Shown here one piece after another: positions 35,553-44,968 of a stretch of 64,000 nucleotides of DNA. This DNA is from Litoreibacter albidus (GTDB lineage: Bacteria; Pseudomonadota; Alphaproteobacteria; Rhodobacterales; Rhodobacteraceae). The stretch is from assembly GCF_900107015.1 (NCBI RefSeq), contig NZ_FNOI01000008.1:1-64000 (forward strand), read 5' to 3'. Every line of letters begins with the position of its first letter. Position 1 is the first letter of the stretch. The notes beneath the pieces were generated by a model. That model did not search any database. It had not been told where the DNA came from and worked only from the letters and a program-made list of their open reading frames with translations. A program made the translations under genes and the position numbers.

Positions 35553-36035
35553 TCAAAACTTGCCGGAGTTTAGCAGCAGGTCCGATGTTATTTTGTCCGC
35601 AAGGGCACTCATCAGCCGTGCATTGGCGTCACGTTCGGCGGCCAAAGTTGCCACGGGTTGCACCGACGCTGAATAAGCGGTGAATGTGTTCACGCTGCCT
35701 TTGTAGAGCTCATCGTCGGTGGCAAGGTCACGCAGGACGTAGTCGGCGCGCCCGAGTATATTGTAGCGCGTAATGTTGTTGGTGTCCGAGATCGCGAGGC
35801 CCTTTTCTTCGACGCTGAGGGCGACACTCATGCCGTAGACCGGCGCTTGCGCACGGCCTAAACGTTGTTCCAACTGCGCCACTAGGTTGAAGCTGTCGCG
35901 GGTGGTCGGCGCGTCCACGAGGATGGAGCCGCGCAGGCCCTCCGCGCTGCCCCCCGTGCCGTAGACGGGTTCAAACCCGCAGGCGGCAAGGGCAGGCAAT
36001 GCCAATAGCAGAAAGCGGCGGTTAAATGACAACAT
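35553..36035 (-). CDS. lptE: LPS assembly lipoprotein LptE, 160 aa
   Basis: Outer-membrane lipoprotein that plugs the LptD barrel for LPS export. It has a lipoprotein signal with lipobox LAAC ([16 protein letters not shown], Cys about 19) and the small LptE domain with [23 protein letters not shown]. The start overlaps the leuS stop by 14 bases. The position between leuS and holA is diagnostic even though the sequence is poorly conserved. Confidence 0.92.
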   Translation of the reverse strand: MLSFNRRFLLLALPALAACGFEPVYGTGGSAEGLRGSILVDAPTTRDSFNLVAQLEQRLGRAQAPVYGMSVALSVEEKGLAISDTNNITRYNILGRADYVLRDLATDDELYKGSVNTFTAYSASVQPVATLAAERDANARLMSALADKITSDLLLNSGKF

Positions 36036-38553
36036 TGATAATCCGACCCGGTACCACGATGAGTTTCTTCGGCTCGCGACCTTCGAGAGCCTTCACCACA
36101 GCATCATGCGCCAGGGCCAGCTTTTCAACCTCTTCCTTCGAGGCTTCCGCCGCTACGTCGATTTCACCACGACGTTTGCCGTTGATCTGAATCGGCATTG
36201 TGATGGTGTCTTGCACCAACAGTGCTTCGTCGGCGATAGGCCAAGGGGCGTTCGCGATCAGCCCTTCACCACCCAAATGGGACCAAATCTCTTCGGAGAG
36301 GTGCGGGGTCATCGGGGACATCAGCTGCGCCAACACCTTGACGGCTTTGCGCTTCGCGCCGGGGCCAGCCTTGGATTTGGAGATCGCATTGGCGAACTCA
36401 TAGAGTTTTGCCACCGATTTGTTGAAGCCGAAAGTCTCAATTCCAAGCGTCACTTCGTTGATCGCGATGGCGCTCGCGCGCTCTAGATCCTGATCGGTGT
36501 CGTCACCGTCGCCCAATTCGGCGGCCAAGCGCCATACGCGGCCAAGGAACTTCCACGACGCTTCCGCGCCGGAGGCTGTCCATTCAACATCCCGTTCTGG
36601 TGGGCTGTCGGACAGCACGAACCAGCGGGCCGTATCAGCGCCGTATTGATCGATGATATCAACTGGATCGACCACGTTCTTCTTGGATTTCGACATTTTG
36701 GCGGAGGGGATCACCTCCACCGTTTCGCCCGTCGCGCGCAGTGTCGCGTTCGTCTCGTCCACATCTTCTGGCAGGTGATACACAGGCCGCCCGTTGTCGT
36801 CGCGGGTCTGGTAAATCGCGTGGGTCACCATGCCTTGGGTAAACAGCGCGTTAAACGGCTCCTTGGCGGACGCGGGCAAGTGGCCCGTCTCCTGCATCGC
36901 GCGAGCAAAGAAGCGGGAATAAAGAAGGTGCAGGATCGCATGCTCAATGCCGCCGATATACTGGTCAACGTTCATCCAGTATTCGGCGTCCGCCATGTCG
37001 GTGGGCGTTTCGGCCCGTGGCGAGGTGAAGCGCGCGTAATACCAAGAGCTATCGACGAAGGTGTCCATCGTGTCAGTTTCACGCGTCGCGGGCTTGCCGC
37101 AGGACGGGCAAGGCGTGTTGCGCCACGTGGGGTGACGGTCCAGCGGGTTGCCGGGAATGTCGAAAGACACATCGTCGGGCAGCTCGACCGGCAGGTTCTC
37201 TTTCTTCTCGGGGACCACGCCGCAGTCATCACAATGGACGACAGGGATCGGGCAGCCCCAATAGCGCTGGCGGGACAGGCCCCAATCGCGCAAGCGGTAT
37301 TGCGTGACGCCTTTGCCCCAGCCGGCCTTCTCGGCGAAGTCGATTGTGGTGTTCACGGCGTCTTCACCTGTGGCGACGTCAAGCCCCGCGAAATGGTCGA
37401 CCCATTTCACTTTTTCAGTTTTCAAAGGCACGAAGGCAGTATTTTCGACTGGGCTCGTGTCATCCAACGCAAAGAAAGTGTCGATCACTGGCAAGTCATA
37501 CTTACGGCAGAAGTCCAAATCGCGCTGGTCATGGGCGGGGCAGGCGAAGATCGCGCCCGTGCCGTAGTCCATCAAGATGAAGTTGGCGACCCAAACCGGC
37601 AGCTCCCAATCGGGGTTCAGGGGGTGCTTCACCTTTATACCGGTGTCAAAGCCAAGCTTTTCGCCGGTCTCCAACGCTTCCGCGGTAGTACCGCCCTTGC
37701 GGCATTCGGCAATAAAGGCGGCGGCTTCTGGGTTGGAGGCTTCCAACTCCTTCGCCAGCGGATGGTCGGGGGAGATGCCAACGAAGCTGGCGCCCATCAA
37801 TGTGTCGGGGCGCGTGGTGTAGACCTCAATCGGCGCGCCGCCGTCCGTGCGTTCAAAGCCGAATTGCAAGCCGCGCGATTTGCCGATCCAGTTGGCCTGC
37901 ATCAGCTTTACTTTGTCGGGCCAGTTATCCAGCCCGTCTAGCGCGCCCAAAAGTTCCTCGGACCAGTCGCTGATCTTGAAGAACCACTGCGTCAACTCGC
38001 GGCGCTCCACCGGTGCGTCGGACCGCCAGCCTTTGCCGTCAATCACCTGCTCGTTCGCCAGAACCGTCATGTCGACCGGATCCCAGTTCACGGTGGCATT
38101 CTTGCGGTAGACCAGGCCCTTTTCCATCATGTCGAGGAACAGGGCCTGCTGCTGGCCGTAGTATTCTGGGTCGCAGGTCGCGAATTCGCGGGTCCAGTCA
38201 ATTGACAGGCCCAGCGGTTTCATCTGGTCGCGCATCGCGGCGATGTTGCCATAGGTCCATTCCTTGGGGTGGCCGCCGATGGCCATCGCGGCGTTCTCTG
38301 CGGGCATGCCGAAGGCGTCCCAGCCCATCGGGTGCAACACGCTAAAGCCACATGACGACTTATACCGCGCGATCACGTCGCCCATCGTGTAGTTCCGCAC
38401 GTGGCCAATGTGGATGCGGCCGGACGGGTAGGGGAACATCTCTAGGACGTAGTATTTCTCGCGGGACTCGTCGCGCGTGGCGAGGAAGGTTTGGGCGTCG
38501 TCCCAAGCTTTTTGCCATTTGGGTTCTACGGTGCGGGCATTGTAGCGGGACAT
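36022..38553 (-). CDS. leuS: Leucyl-tRNA synthetase, 843 aa
   Basis: Charges tRNA-Leu. It is a class I synthetase with HIGH motif in [19 protein letters not shown] (about 45-60), a CP1 editing domain, a zinc-like Cys cluster ([16 protein letters not shown]) and KMSKS in [13 protein letters not shown]. An anticodon-binding helical domain and C-terminal extension follow. ATG at 38553 begins at [14 protein letters not shown], the usual start; a 40-residue extension to 38673 is unconserved. Length is normal. Confidence 0.97.
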   Translation of the reverse strand: MSRYNARTVEPKWQKAWDDAQTFLATRDESREKYYVLEMFPYPSGRIHIGHVRNYTMGDVIARYKSSCGFSVLHPMGWDAFGMPAENAAMAIGGHPKEWTYGNIAAMRDQMKPLGLSIDWTREFATCDPEYYGQQQALFLDMMEKGLVYRKNATVNWDPVDMTVLANEQVIDGKGWRSDAPVERRELTQWFFKISDWSEELLGALDGLDNWPDKVKLMQANWIGKSRGLQFGFERTDGGAPIEVYTTRPDTLMGASFVGISPDHPLAKELEASNPEAAAFIAECRKGGTTAEALETGEKLGFDTGIKVKHPLNPDWELPVWVANFILMDYGTGAIFACPAHDQRDLDFCRKYDLPVIDTFFALDDTSPVENTAFVPLKTEKVKWVDHFAGLDVATGEDAVNTTIDFAEKAGWGKGVTQYRLRDWGLSRQRYWGCPIPVVHCDDCGVVPEKKENLPVELPDDVSFDIPGNPLDRHPTWRNTPCPSCGKPATRETDTMDTFVDSSWYYARFTSPRAETPTDMADAEYWMNVDQYIGGIEHAILHLLYSRFFARAMQETGHLPASAKEPFNALFTQGMVTHAIYQTRDDNGRPVYHLPEDVDETNATLRATGETVEVIPSAKMSKSKKNVVDPVDIIDQYGADTARWFVLSDSPPERDVEWTASGAEASWKFLGRVWRLAAELGDGDDTDQDLERASAIAINEVTLGIETFGFNKSVAKLYEFANAISKSKAGPGAKRKAVKVLAQLMSPMTPHLSEEIWSHLGGEGLIANAPWPIADEALLVQDTITMPIQINGKRRGEIDVAAEASKEEVEKLALAHDAVVKALEGREPKKLIVVPGRIINVVI

Positions 38554-38635
38554 TTTGTCTTCCTCAGATACGAAAAGCGCCGGGCGATGAGGCCCGGCGC
38601 ATGTAATAGGGGTGCAACTGGACTTGGTCCAGTGG

Positions 38636-39157
38636 TTAGAGCTTGCCGTCGGCGATGCGCAACTGGCGCGCACGTGTCAGGATGGCGTCTTCCACGGCGC
38701 GGGCAGTCTGGTTCGACACGGCGGCGCCGCCAGCACCCTGCAAGGACACGCGCAGGGACCGCGCATCAAGCGCCGGATCCGTGATAAACACGGTGGCGCG
38801 GTAGGCGCGGCCACCGCCTTGCGGGCGGCCATAGCCCATCGCGATGGTGCCGGTGAACGGGTCAGCGGCTTCCACGGGCATAAAGTTGAGCACGTCCAGC
38901 GACGCCTTCCAAAGGTATTTGTTCACCTTCAGGGTCACGTTTGGATCGTCGTTGTTGGTGAACAGGTCAGCCAGACGGCTGCCCTTCTTTACCGCGTTGG
39001 CGCGGGCGGCGCTGTCGTAATCGCGCGAGAAGCCGTTGGCGTCGTTCTCACGCCGCTCGTTCTTGCCTTTGCCAAAAATGCCGCTTCCGCCGCATGCGGA
39101 CAGTGCAAAGACCAGCGTGCAAACTGTGGTCGCCTTCAAGATACGGGTGATCGCCAT
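38636..39157 (-). CDS. DUF3576 lipoprotein, 173 aa
   Basis: The protein has a lipoprotein signal with lipobox LSAC ([15 protein letters not shown]) and the DUF3576 domain: [44 protein letters not shown] and the later [21 protein letters not shown] at 39157 precedes the hydrophobic signal; a frame to 39217 adds unconserved residues. The family sits beside leuS in alphaproteobacteria and is presumably an envelope protein. Its function is unknown. Confidence 0.9.
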   Translation of the reverse strand: MAITRILKATTVCTLVFALSACGGSGIFGKGKNERRENDANGFSRDYDSAARANAVKKGSRLADLFTNNDDPNVTLKVNKYLWKASLDVLNFMPVEAADPFTGTIAMGYGRPQGGGRAYRATVFITDPALDARSLRVSLQGAGGAAVSNQTARAVEDAILTRARQLRIADGKL

Positions 39158-39359
39158 GGATAAATGCTCTCGGCCTGTTGTTTTCCCTGTCATATCGGAC
39201 AGGGCGGGGTGGAACAAGAAAGAATAGCTGTATGGGCATATCGCCCAGGATATGGGCCAGAAAACCGACTGTGGCGAAGTTGCATCAATTTGGCCGGCAA
39301 ACTCCGCGTTAGGGTCAGTTGGCTTGAATTGCGGGGCCGTCCGTAAGAAACAAGGTCAG

Positions 39360-39375
39360 ACTCAGTTCGGATTCC
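39360..39375 (+). promoter_or_regulatory. Paired GANTC sites upstream of the first porin
   Basis: GACTC (39360-39364) and GATTC (39371-39375) lie 11 bases apart in the 264-base region ahead of the porin gene, the same spacing as in the ccrM promoter. They are CcrM targets and could make porin transcription depend on methylation. The rest of 39158-39421 holds the porin leader with a GAGGGAAAA ribosome site; I see no other clear element there. Confidence 0.4.
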
Positions 39376-39421
39376 CTGAATTGAGGTGCACCTAAGTTAT
39401 TAACTCTCGAGGGAAAACGAC

Positions 39422-40474
39422 ATGAAAAATGTTCTCTTCGCATCCACAGCACTGGTAGCCTTCGCTGGCGCCGCTTCTGCTGATGTTGCTCTGTCCGGCC
39501 GCGCCGAAATGGGTATCTTCAAAGCTGACTCCGTAGCCAACACTGGCGTTGTCACTACAAACGGCGCTCAGTTCTTCACCGACATCGACGTGACATTCAC
39601 AATGTCCGGCGAAACAGACAACGGTCTGACATTCGGTGCGTCCGTTGATCTGGACGAAGGCGGCGGCACAGACAACATTCAAGCTGGTGGCGTTACGGCC
39701 CCAGGTCTGTCCACTCAGAACCGCGCAACTGGCGACAACTCCGACGATGGCGGCGCAACGATCTTCGTATCCGGCGCATTCGGCACAGTCACAATGGGCG
39801 ACACAGACGGCGCGCTTGACTGGGCAATGACTGAAGCTGGCAACGTGGGCAACCCAGGTTCCATCGCGGATGACGAAACTTCGCACGCTGGTTACCTCGG
39901 CGCGTACCTCGATGGTTCGAGCGATGGCCAGATCCTGCGTTGGGATTACACTTCGGGCGCATTCGGCGTTGCAGTCTCCTTGGAAGACGACAACGGCTCC
40001 AAAGCAGCTAACACTGGCGTAGGCTACGCGATTGGTTTCAAATACGCTCTGGACCTGTCCGGCACGACTGTTAACTTCGGTCTGGGTTACCAGAAGGCGT
40101 CAGACAATGGCGTCGGTGGCGCAACTGTAAATGACGCAAAAGCAACCGGTGTTTCCGTGTCCGCAACTTTCGCTAACGGCCTGTCCGCTGGCGTGACTTA
40201 CACAGACATGAAAAACATGGTTAACGACAAGCACTACTCCATCGGCTTGGGTTACACCACTGGCGCGTTCTCCGTACACGCCAACTACGGTAAGTTCACC
40301 GGTCAAGGTACTCAGGTTGATGTTGACGGCTTCGGTCTGGCAGCAGCTTACGACTTGGGCGGCGGTGCCGTTGTACACTTCGGTTACGGCTCCGGCGACA
40401 CAACCAACGCAGCTGGTACTGCACTGGTTGACACATCCAAAACAATGTCCTTGGGTCTTGGCCTGAGCTTCTAA
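39422..40474 (+). CDS. Gram-negative porin, first of a tandem pair, 350 aa
   Basis: Outer-membrane general-diffusion porin of the Rhodobacter type. A signal peptide (MKNVLFASTALVAFAGAASA) is followed by ADVALSGRAEMGI and alternating amphipathic strands, ending in the C-terminal Phe (SLGLGLSF) recognised by the BAM complex. Length fits a 16-stranded barrel. It has 16-residue-scale near-identity with the second copy through most strands, differing mainly in loops around residues 30-45 and 215-235. A strong terminator follows. Confidence 0.95.
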   Translation: MKNVLFASTALVAFAGAASADVALSGRAEMGIFKADSVANTGVVTTNGAQFFTDIDVTFTMSGETDNGLTFGASVDLDEGGGTDNIQAGGVTAPGLSTQNRATGDNSDDGGATIFVSGAFGTVTMGDTDGALDWAMTEAGNVGNPGSIADDETSHAGYLGAYLDGSSDGQILRWDYTSGAFGVAVSLEDDNGSKAANTGVGYAIGFKYALDLSGTTVNFGLGYQKASDNGVGGATVNDAKATGVSVSATFANGLSAGVTYTDMKNMVNDKHYSIGLGYTTGAFSVHANYGKFTGQGTQVDVDGFGLAAAYDLGGGAVVHFGYGSGDTTNAAGTALVDTSKTMSLGLGLSF

Positions 40475-40501
40475 GCTCAACCACCTAAGCGATAGACTAC
40501 T

Positions 40502-40529
40502 AAAGGCGGGCCTTCGGGCTCGCCTTTTT
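40502..40529 (+). terminator. Rho-independent terminator after porin 1
   Basis: AGGCGGGCC pairs with GGCTCGCCT across a TTCG tetraloop (one G-T pair), followed by T residues. The compact TTCG hairpin suits a highly expressed porin gene. Confidence 0.92.
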
Positions 40530-40673
40530 CCGTTTTAGGAATTGTTGCAAAAAAGCGCCTATTTTGTGGCGCGAAGTTCCAACCGCTTTCACACGGAACG
40601 GTTTCTATATATCAACGTTCTGGAAATACATGCGTCGACTCATTGGCGCAGCAACTCACAAAGGCATAATGTC

Positions 40674-41687
40674 ATGAAAAAAATTCTTATCGCATCCACA
40701 GCGCTGGTATCCACCGCTGGTGTAGCTGCCGCTGACGTTGCCCTTTCCGGCCGCGCCGAAATGGGTATCTACCAAGTTTCCGGAACTGACGCTCAGTTCT
40801 TCACCGACATCGACGTGACATTCACAATGTCCGGCGAAACAGACAACGGTCTGACATTCGGTGCGTCCGTTGATCTGGACGAAGGTGGCGGCACAGACAA
40901 CGTTCAAATTGGTGGCGTTACGGCCCCAGGGTTCTCCACTCAGAACCGCGCGACTGGCGACAACTCTGACGACGGCGGCGCAACGATCTTCGTATCCGGC
41001 GCATTCGGTACAGTCACAATGGGCGACACAGACGGCGCGCTTGACTGGGCAATGACTGAAGCTGGCAACGTGGGCAACCCAGGTTCCATCGCTGATGACG
41101 AAACTTCGCACGGCGGCTACCTTGGCGCGTACCTTGACGGTGCTCAAGACGGTCAAATCCTGCGTTGGGATTACACATCGGGCGCATTCGGCGTTGCAGT
41201 CTCCTTGGAAGACGACAACGGCTCCAAAGCTGCTAACACAGACGTAGGTTACGCTGTTGGTTTCAAATACGCTCTGGACCTGTCCGGCACGACTGTTAAC
41301 TTCGGTCTGGGTTACCAAAAAGCAGCTGGCGCAATCGCAGCTGGCTTCACTGACCAAGGTAGCGCAACTGGTGTTTCCGTGTCCGCGTCCTTCGCAAACG
41401 GCCTGTCCGCTGGCATGACTTACACAGACATGTCCGACATGGCGAACGACAAGCACTACTCCCTTGGTCTGGGCTACACCACTGGTGCGATCTCGGTACA
41501 CGCCAACTACGGTAAGTACACAGACAACGCAGCAGTTGCTGGCGGCGCTGACGTTAAAGGCTACGGTCTGGCAGCAGCTTACGACCTGGGCGGCGGCGCA
41601 GTTGTACACTTCGGTTACGGTTCTTCGAAGCCAACCGGTGGCGTATCTACTAAATCCGCATCGCTGGGTCTTGGCCTGAGCTTCTAA
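40674..41687 (+). CDS. Gram-negative porin, second of a tandem pair, 337 aa
   Basis: Paralogue of the preceding porin with signal MKKILIASTALVSTAGVAAA and C-terminal SLGLGLSF. ATG at 40674 starts at the signal peptide; the frame is open to 40542 but that part covers the promoter region, which contains a GANTC (GACTC, 40637-40641). It has its own terminator and promoter region, so the copies can be expressed separately. Loop differences against copy 1 suggest selection by phage or substrate. Confidence 0.95.
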   Translation: MKKILIASTALVSTAGVAAADVALSGRAEMGIYQVSGTDAQFFTDIDVTFTMSGETDNGLTFGASVDLDEGGGTDNVQIGGVTAPGFSTQNRATGDNSDDGGATIFVSGAFGTVTMGDTDGALDWAMTEAGNVGNPGSIADDETSHGGYLGAYLDGAQDGQILRWDYTSGAFGVAVSLEDDNGSKAANTDVGYAVGFKYALDLSGTTVNFGLGYQKAAGAIAAGFTDQGSATGVSVSASFANGLSAGMTYTDMSDMANDKHYSLGLGYTTGAISVHANYGKYTDNAAVAGGADVKGYGLAAAYDLGGGAVVHFGYGSSKPTGGVSTKSASLGLGLSF

Positions 41688-41715
41688 GCTCCACCACCAC
41701 CTACTAATTAAGAGA

Positions 41716-41739
41716 GAGCGGGCTTCGGCCCGCTCTTTT
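41716..41739 (+). terminator. Rho-independent terminator after porin 2
   Basis: GAGCGGGC (41716-41723) pairs perfectly with GCCCGCTC (41728-41735) across TTCG, followed by TTTT. Confidence 0.93.
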
Positions 41740-41792
41740 CTTTTGTGCGGGTCTATGTTGGATGTAGGTAAGACCACGTTCAGGAGCCGCCG

Positions 41793-42452
41793 ATGTCCCT
41801 ACCCGAAATACTCACCCGCATCACAGCCGCCGATAAAAACGCTGGCCGCCCCGAGGGGACTACCAAACTGATCGCGGTGTCCAAGGTGCAACCCAATGAG
41901 CGGGTCGAGGCCGTTCTGAAGGAAGGCCACCGCGTTTTCGGCGAGAACCGCGTGCAGGAGGCGGCCCAAAAGTGGCCAACGTTCCGCGACAGCTACGATG
42001 GCGTGGAGCTACACCTTCTCGGTCCGTTGCAAACCAACAAAGCGCGCCAAGCGATGGAACTGTTCGACTGTATCCACACGCTCGACCGCTCCAAGCTGGC
42101 CAAGCGCATCGCAACGCTCGCTTCGGAGCTAGGGCATTGCCCGTCGCTGTTTATTCAAGTCAACACCGGCAACGAGCCACAAAAAGCGGGCGTCTCGGTC
42201 GAAGATACGGATGCGTTCGTGGCAGAATGCCGCGCGTTGGGCTTGCCCGTCATCGGCCTGATGTGCATCCCCCCTGCGGATGAAGATCCGACACCGCACT
42301 TCGCGCAACTGCGCGCACTCGCCGCGCAAAACAATCTGGCGGAACTCAGCATGGGGATGAGTGGCGATTTCGAGTGCGCCATCGCGCAAGGCGCCACATG
42401 CGTGCGCGTGGGCTCTGCTATCTTTGGCGAAAGGGTGGCACCTACGGCTTAA
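41793..42452 (+). CDS. YggS-family PLP-binding protein (PLP homeostasis protein), 219 aa
   Basis: Cytoplasmic PLP-binding TIM-barrel protein that controls free pyridoxal phosphate. Visible blocks are LIAVSKVQPNERVEAVLKEGHRVFGENRVQEA (in parts: AVSKVQP with the PLP Lys, FGENRVQEA), HLLGPLQTNKA, FIQVNTGNEPQKAG and LSMGMSGDFECAIAQGATCVRVGSAIFG. All typical features are present. It ends inside the L,D-transpeptidase gene end, tail to tail with an 11-base overlap. Confidence 0.94.
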   Translation: MSLPEILTRITAADKNAGRPEGTTKLIAVSKVQPNERVEAVLKEGHRVFGENRVQEAAQKWPTFRDSYDGVELHLLGPLQTNKARQAMELFDCIHTLDRSKLAKRIATLASELGHCPSLFIQVNTGNEPQKAGVSVEDTDAFVAECRALGLPVIGLMCIPPADEDPTPHFAQLRALAAQNNLAELSMGMSGDFECAIAQGATCVRVGSAIFGERVAPTA

Positions 42453-42939
42453 CGATAACGCGGGTGCCGATGTCGACGTTGTGGGCAATCCAGTGCAGAT
42501 GCCGCTCGCTGAACGCCACGCAGCCTTCCGTCGGGTGACGGGGTTTGCGCCACCGGTGAATGAAAATAGCTGACCCCTTGCCAGGCGTCGCATCCGGGTA
42601 ATTCCAATCGGTCAGCAGCACCAAGTCGTACAGTGGATCGGCCCGCCGAAGGGCCTCGTGACTGTGCGCGTAAGGCACACGCACAGGAAGATTATACGCC
42701 GCGTCCGTCGGGTCGTCAGACCACAGGTCGGCGGGGCCAATCGGCGTGGCCCAAGTAGCAGGTCGGCGTACACGGTCGGGCCTATACAGCATCCCCGCGA
42801 TCCGGTGCGTGCCCACCGGTGTCGCGCCGTCACCTTCGCGTTTACCCGCTGAGATACCGCCCGAGCCGATGCTACAGGGAATATCGCGGCCCAAAAAACG
42901 CGCGCCCCATCTTGTCACGACAAGGTCGTTGGGGCTCAC
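42442..42939 (-). CDS. L,D-transpeptidase family protein (YkuD-type), 165 aa
   Basis: Peptidoglycan cross-linking enzyme family. The catalytic cluster reads FIHRWRKPRHPTEGCVAFSE, with His and the nucleophilic Cys in TEGC. I see no obvious signal peptide at the chosen start, which is unusual for a periplasmic enzyme; ATG/GTG choice may need upstream review. Its start overlaps the ribA stop by four bases. The catalytic pattern is of the subgroup with TxGC rather than SHGC. Confidence 0.85.
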   Translation of the reverse strand: MSPNDLVVTRWGARFLGRDIPCSIGSGGISAGKREGDGATPVGTHRIAGMLYRPDRVRRPATWATPIGPADLWSDDPTDAAYNLPVRVPYAHSHEALRRADPLYDLVLLTDWNYPDATPGKGSAIFIHRWRKPRHPTEGCVAFSERHLHWIAHNVDIGTRVIVKP

Positions 42940-44015
42940 AACAGGTGCCCCGATTTCGCCGCCTTGGTGGCCAGATAAGCGCTGTTGTGACGGCTTTCGC
43001 CAACCTTCAACGGCACACGCTCCACCACCTCCAAGCCATTTGCCTCAAGCATAGCGATCTTGGCAGGGTTATTTGTCAGTAAGCGCACTTTGCTAAAGCC
43101 CATGGACTTCAAAATACCGGCGCCAATGCGGAAATCACGCTCGTCATCCTCAAAGCCGAGGCGGTGGTTGGCCTCAACCGTGTCGAACCCTTGGTCCTGT
43201 AGTGAATAGGCGCGCATTTTGTTGGCAAGCCCGATCCCGCGCCCTTCTTGGTTCAGGTATAGCAGGACGCCTTGTCCTTCCGTGCCCATTTGTGACAACG
43301 CCCCGCGCAACTGCGGGCCGCAATCGCATTTTAAGGAGCCGAGCAAATCCCCAGTGAAGCAGGCGGAATGCAGGCGGGTCAGCAGCGGTTCGGTTCGCGA
43401 CGGCTGGCCGATCTCAATCGCGTAATGCTCCTCGCCGCCGTCCTCAGGGCGAAACACGTGTAGGCGCCCCGCCTCGTTCACTTCCAACGGCAACCTTGCG
43501 CTTACCAACGGGTGCAGCGGGCTTGGCGCGCTAAACGTCTTCTCCAGCGCGTCGGCGTTTAGCATCGTGAGGCTGTGGCTCGCTGCATATTCACGCGGGG
43601 CGTCAAGCCGCGCAACGACGGCGGCGGGTAGCAGGCGGGCGTCTTTAGTTAACTGGATCGCAAGGCGCGCATCCGTGGCGTCGTCGTCGCGCAGGGTCTG
43701 AAGCGGTCCTTTCATCGGGGCGTTCAAATCGTCGGCGGGGTCCGCAATAGCGGTGATCCAATCGACAGGCGCATCTTCCGGCACGACAACGCGCGCGATG
43801 TCGGTGTCATACGCACGCGCCTTTAGCGTCCGCGCGCGCCAGTCGGTGATTGCCAGAACAAGTGGCGTTCCGGTGATCTGCAAAGCACGCAGACGGGTCT
43901 CATTCAACGTCTCTGCCGCAAGGATAAGGGACGAACCAATCACAACTGGAACCCCCATTCGCAGGTCTGCGCGGGCGCGGGCGGTTAGTTCAATTATGTC
44001 AGGTGCCAGTGTCAT
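42936..44015 (-). CDS. ribA: GTP cyclohydrolase II with extended N-terminal domain, 359 aa
   Basis: First step of riboflavin synthesis. The C-terminal about 200 residues are RibA: zinc ligands in CFTGDLLGSLKCDCGPQLRGAL, the catalytic LYLNQEGRGIGLANKMRAYSLQ and LTNNPAKIAMLEANGLEVVERV. About 150 residues precede it (TARARADLRMGVPVVIGSSLI, ARVVVPEDAPVDWI). They lack the metal-binding signature of DHBP synthase, so this looks like a degenerate RibB-like or accessory domain. It is divergent from the response regulator gene. Confidence 0.92.
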   Translation of the reverse strand: MTLAPDIIELTARARADLRMGVPVVIGSSLILAAETLNETRLRALQITGTPLVLAITDWRARTLKARAYDTDIARVVVPEDAPVDWITAIADPADDLNAPMKGPLQTLRDDDATDARLAIQLTKDARLLPAAVVARLDAPREYAASHSLTMLNADALEKTFSAPSPLHPLVSARLPLEVNEAGRLHVFRPEDGGEEHYAIEIGQPSRTEPLLTRLHSACFTGDLLGSLKCDCGPQLRGALSQMGTEGQGVLLYLNQEGRGIGLANKMRAYSLQDQGFDTVEANHRLGFEDDERDFRIGAGILKSMGFSKVRLLTNNPAKIAMLEANGLEVVERVPLKVGESRHNSAYLATKAAKSGHLL

Positions 44016-44040
44016 GGGATCAATTTTGTAACAAAGTCAG

Positions 44041-44067
44041 CTTCCTTTTACGCGAAATGAAAGGAAG
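44041..44067. promoter_or_regulatory. Inverted repeat between ribA and the response regulator
   Basis: CTTCCTTT (44041-44048) and AAAGGAAG (44060-44067) form an 8-base inverted repeat with an 11-base spacer in the divergent gap. A second palindrome, TCTTGT-AACTA-ACAAGA (44147-44163), lies just before the response-regulator ribosome site. Either could be a control site for one of the two genes, for example for autoregulation. Confidence 0.4.
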
Positions 44068-44176
44068 TTGAAACAAAACACCCATATTGCGACACGAGGC
44101 TGTGAATAACGCCGCCGTGAGTTGTTTCTGAGGGGATCAGCACACATCTTGTAACTAACAAGAGAGGACACTGAAC

Positions 44177-44863
44177 ATGACGACGCTGAAAAAGATTCTA
44201 CTGGTTGACGACGACGAGGACCTGCGCGAAGCGCTTTCCGAACAGTTGGTTATGACCGAAGATTTCGACGTGTTCGAAGCCGCAAACGGCGCTGACGCGA
44301 TGCAGAAGGCGAAAGAGGCAATTTACGACCTCGTCGTGCTTGATGTTGGCCTTCCAGATACCGACGGGCGCGAGCTGTGCCGCCTGATGCGCAAGCAAGG
44401 CGTTAAGTGTCCCATTCTGATGCTTACAGGTCATGACAGTGATGCCGATACGATCTTGGGTCTTGATGCCGGCGCAAATGACTACGTGTCCAAGCCGTTC
44501 AAATTTCCCGTCCTCTTGGCCCGTATTCGCGCCCAGTTGCGCCAGCACGAGCAGTCCGAAGATGCTGTGTTCCAGCTTGGGCCGTATACCTTCAAGCCCG
44601 CGATGAAAGTGCTGATCACGGAGGACGAGAAGAAGATCCGTCTCACGGAAAAAGAGACCAACATTCTGAAGTTTCTCTACCGCTCCACAGATGGCGTGGT
44701 GCCGCGCGATGTCCTTCTTCACGAGGTGTGGGGGTACAACGCAGGTGTCACCACGCACACGCTGGAGACACATATTTATCGCCTTCGCCAGAAAATTGAG
44801 CCAGATCCGTCAAATGCGCGCCTTCTTGTGACCGAATCCGGCGGATATAAGTTAAACTCCTAA
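44177..44863 (+). CDS. Orphan OmpR/PhoB-type response regulator (CenR-like), 228 aa
   Basis: Receiver domain with acidic pocket DDDEDLRE, phospho-acceptor Asp in DLVVLDVGLPDTDG and the Lys in YVSKPFKFPVL. A C-terminal winged helix with RLTEKETNILKFLYRSTDG and HTLETHIYRLRQKIEPDPS follows. No histidine kinase gene adjoins. It resembles the CenR-type orphan regulators that control envelope genes in alphaproteobacteria, but this is from memory of pattern only. It is divergent from ribA and has its own terminator. Confidence 0.9.
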   Translation: MTTLKKILLVDDDEDLREALSEQLVMTEDFDVFEAANGADAMQKAKEAIYDLVVLDVGLPDTDGRELCRLMRKQGVKCPILMLTGHDSDADTILGLDAGANDYVSKPFKFPVLLARIRAQLRQHEQSEDAVFQLGPYTFKPAMKVLITEDEKKIRLTEKETNILKFLYRSTDGVVPRDVLLHEVWGYNAGVTTHTLETHIYRLRQKIEPDPSNARLLVTESGGYKLNS

Positions 44864-44931
44864 GGGGTTCCTTAGGCAAAGTTCCCCTGACCGCGACGGG
44901 GTTATGTTGCGGTATCCTCCCTGTTGGACTT

Positions 44932-44958
44932 GCCCGGGCAAACGCCCGGGCTTTTTTT
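44932..44958 (+). terminator. Rho-independent terminator after the response regulator
   Basis: GCCCGGGC (44932-44939) pairs perfectly with GCCCGGGC (44944-44951) across a 4-base loop, followed by seven T residues. Confidence 0.93.
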
Positions 44959-44968
44959 GCGCAGTGGC

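Noticed and set aside
36646-37941. 431-residue open frame antisense to leuS
   Set aside because: It lies fully inside leuS on the opposite strand, has no recognisable domain and is a by-product of GC-rich codon use.
40656-41777. 373-residue frame antisense to porin 2 (and the similar one opposite porin 1)
   Set aside because: Both mirror the conserved porin codons, which explains their similarity to each other.
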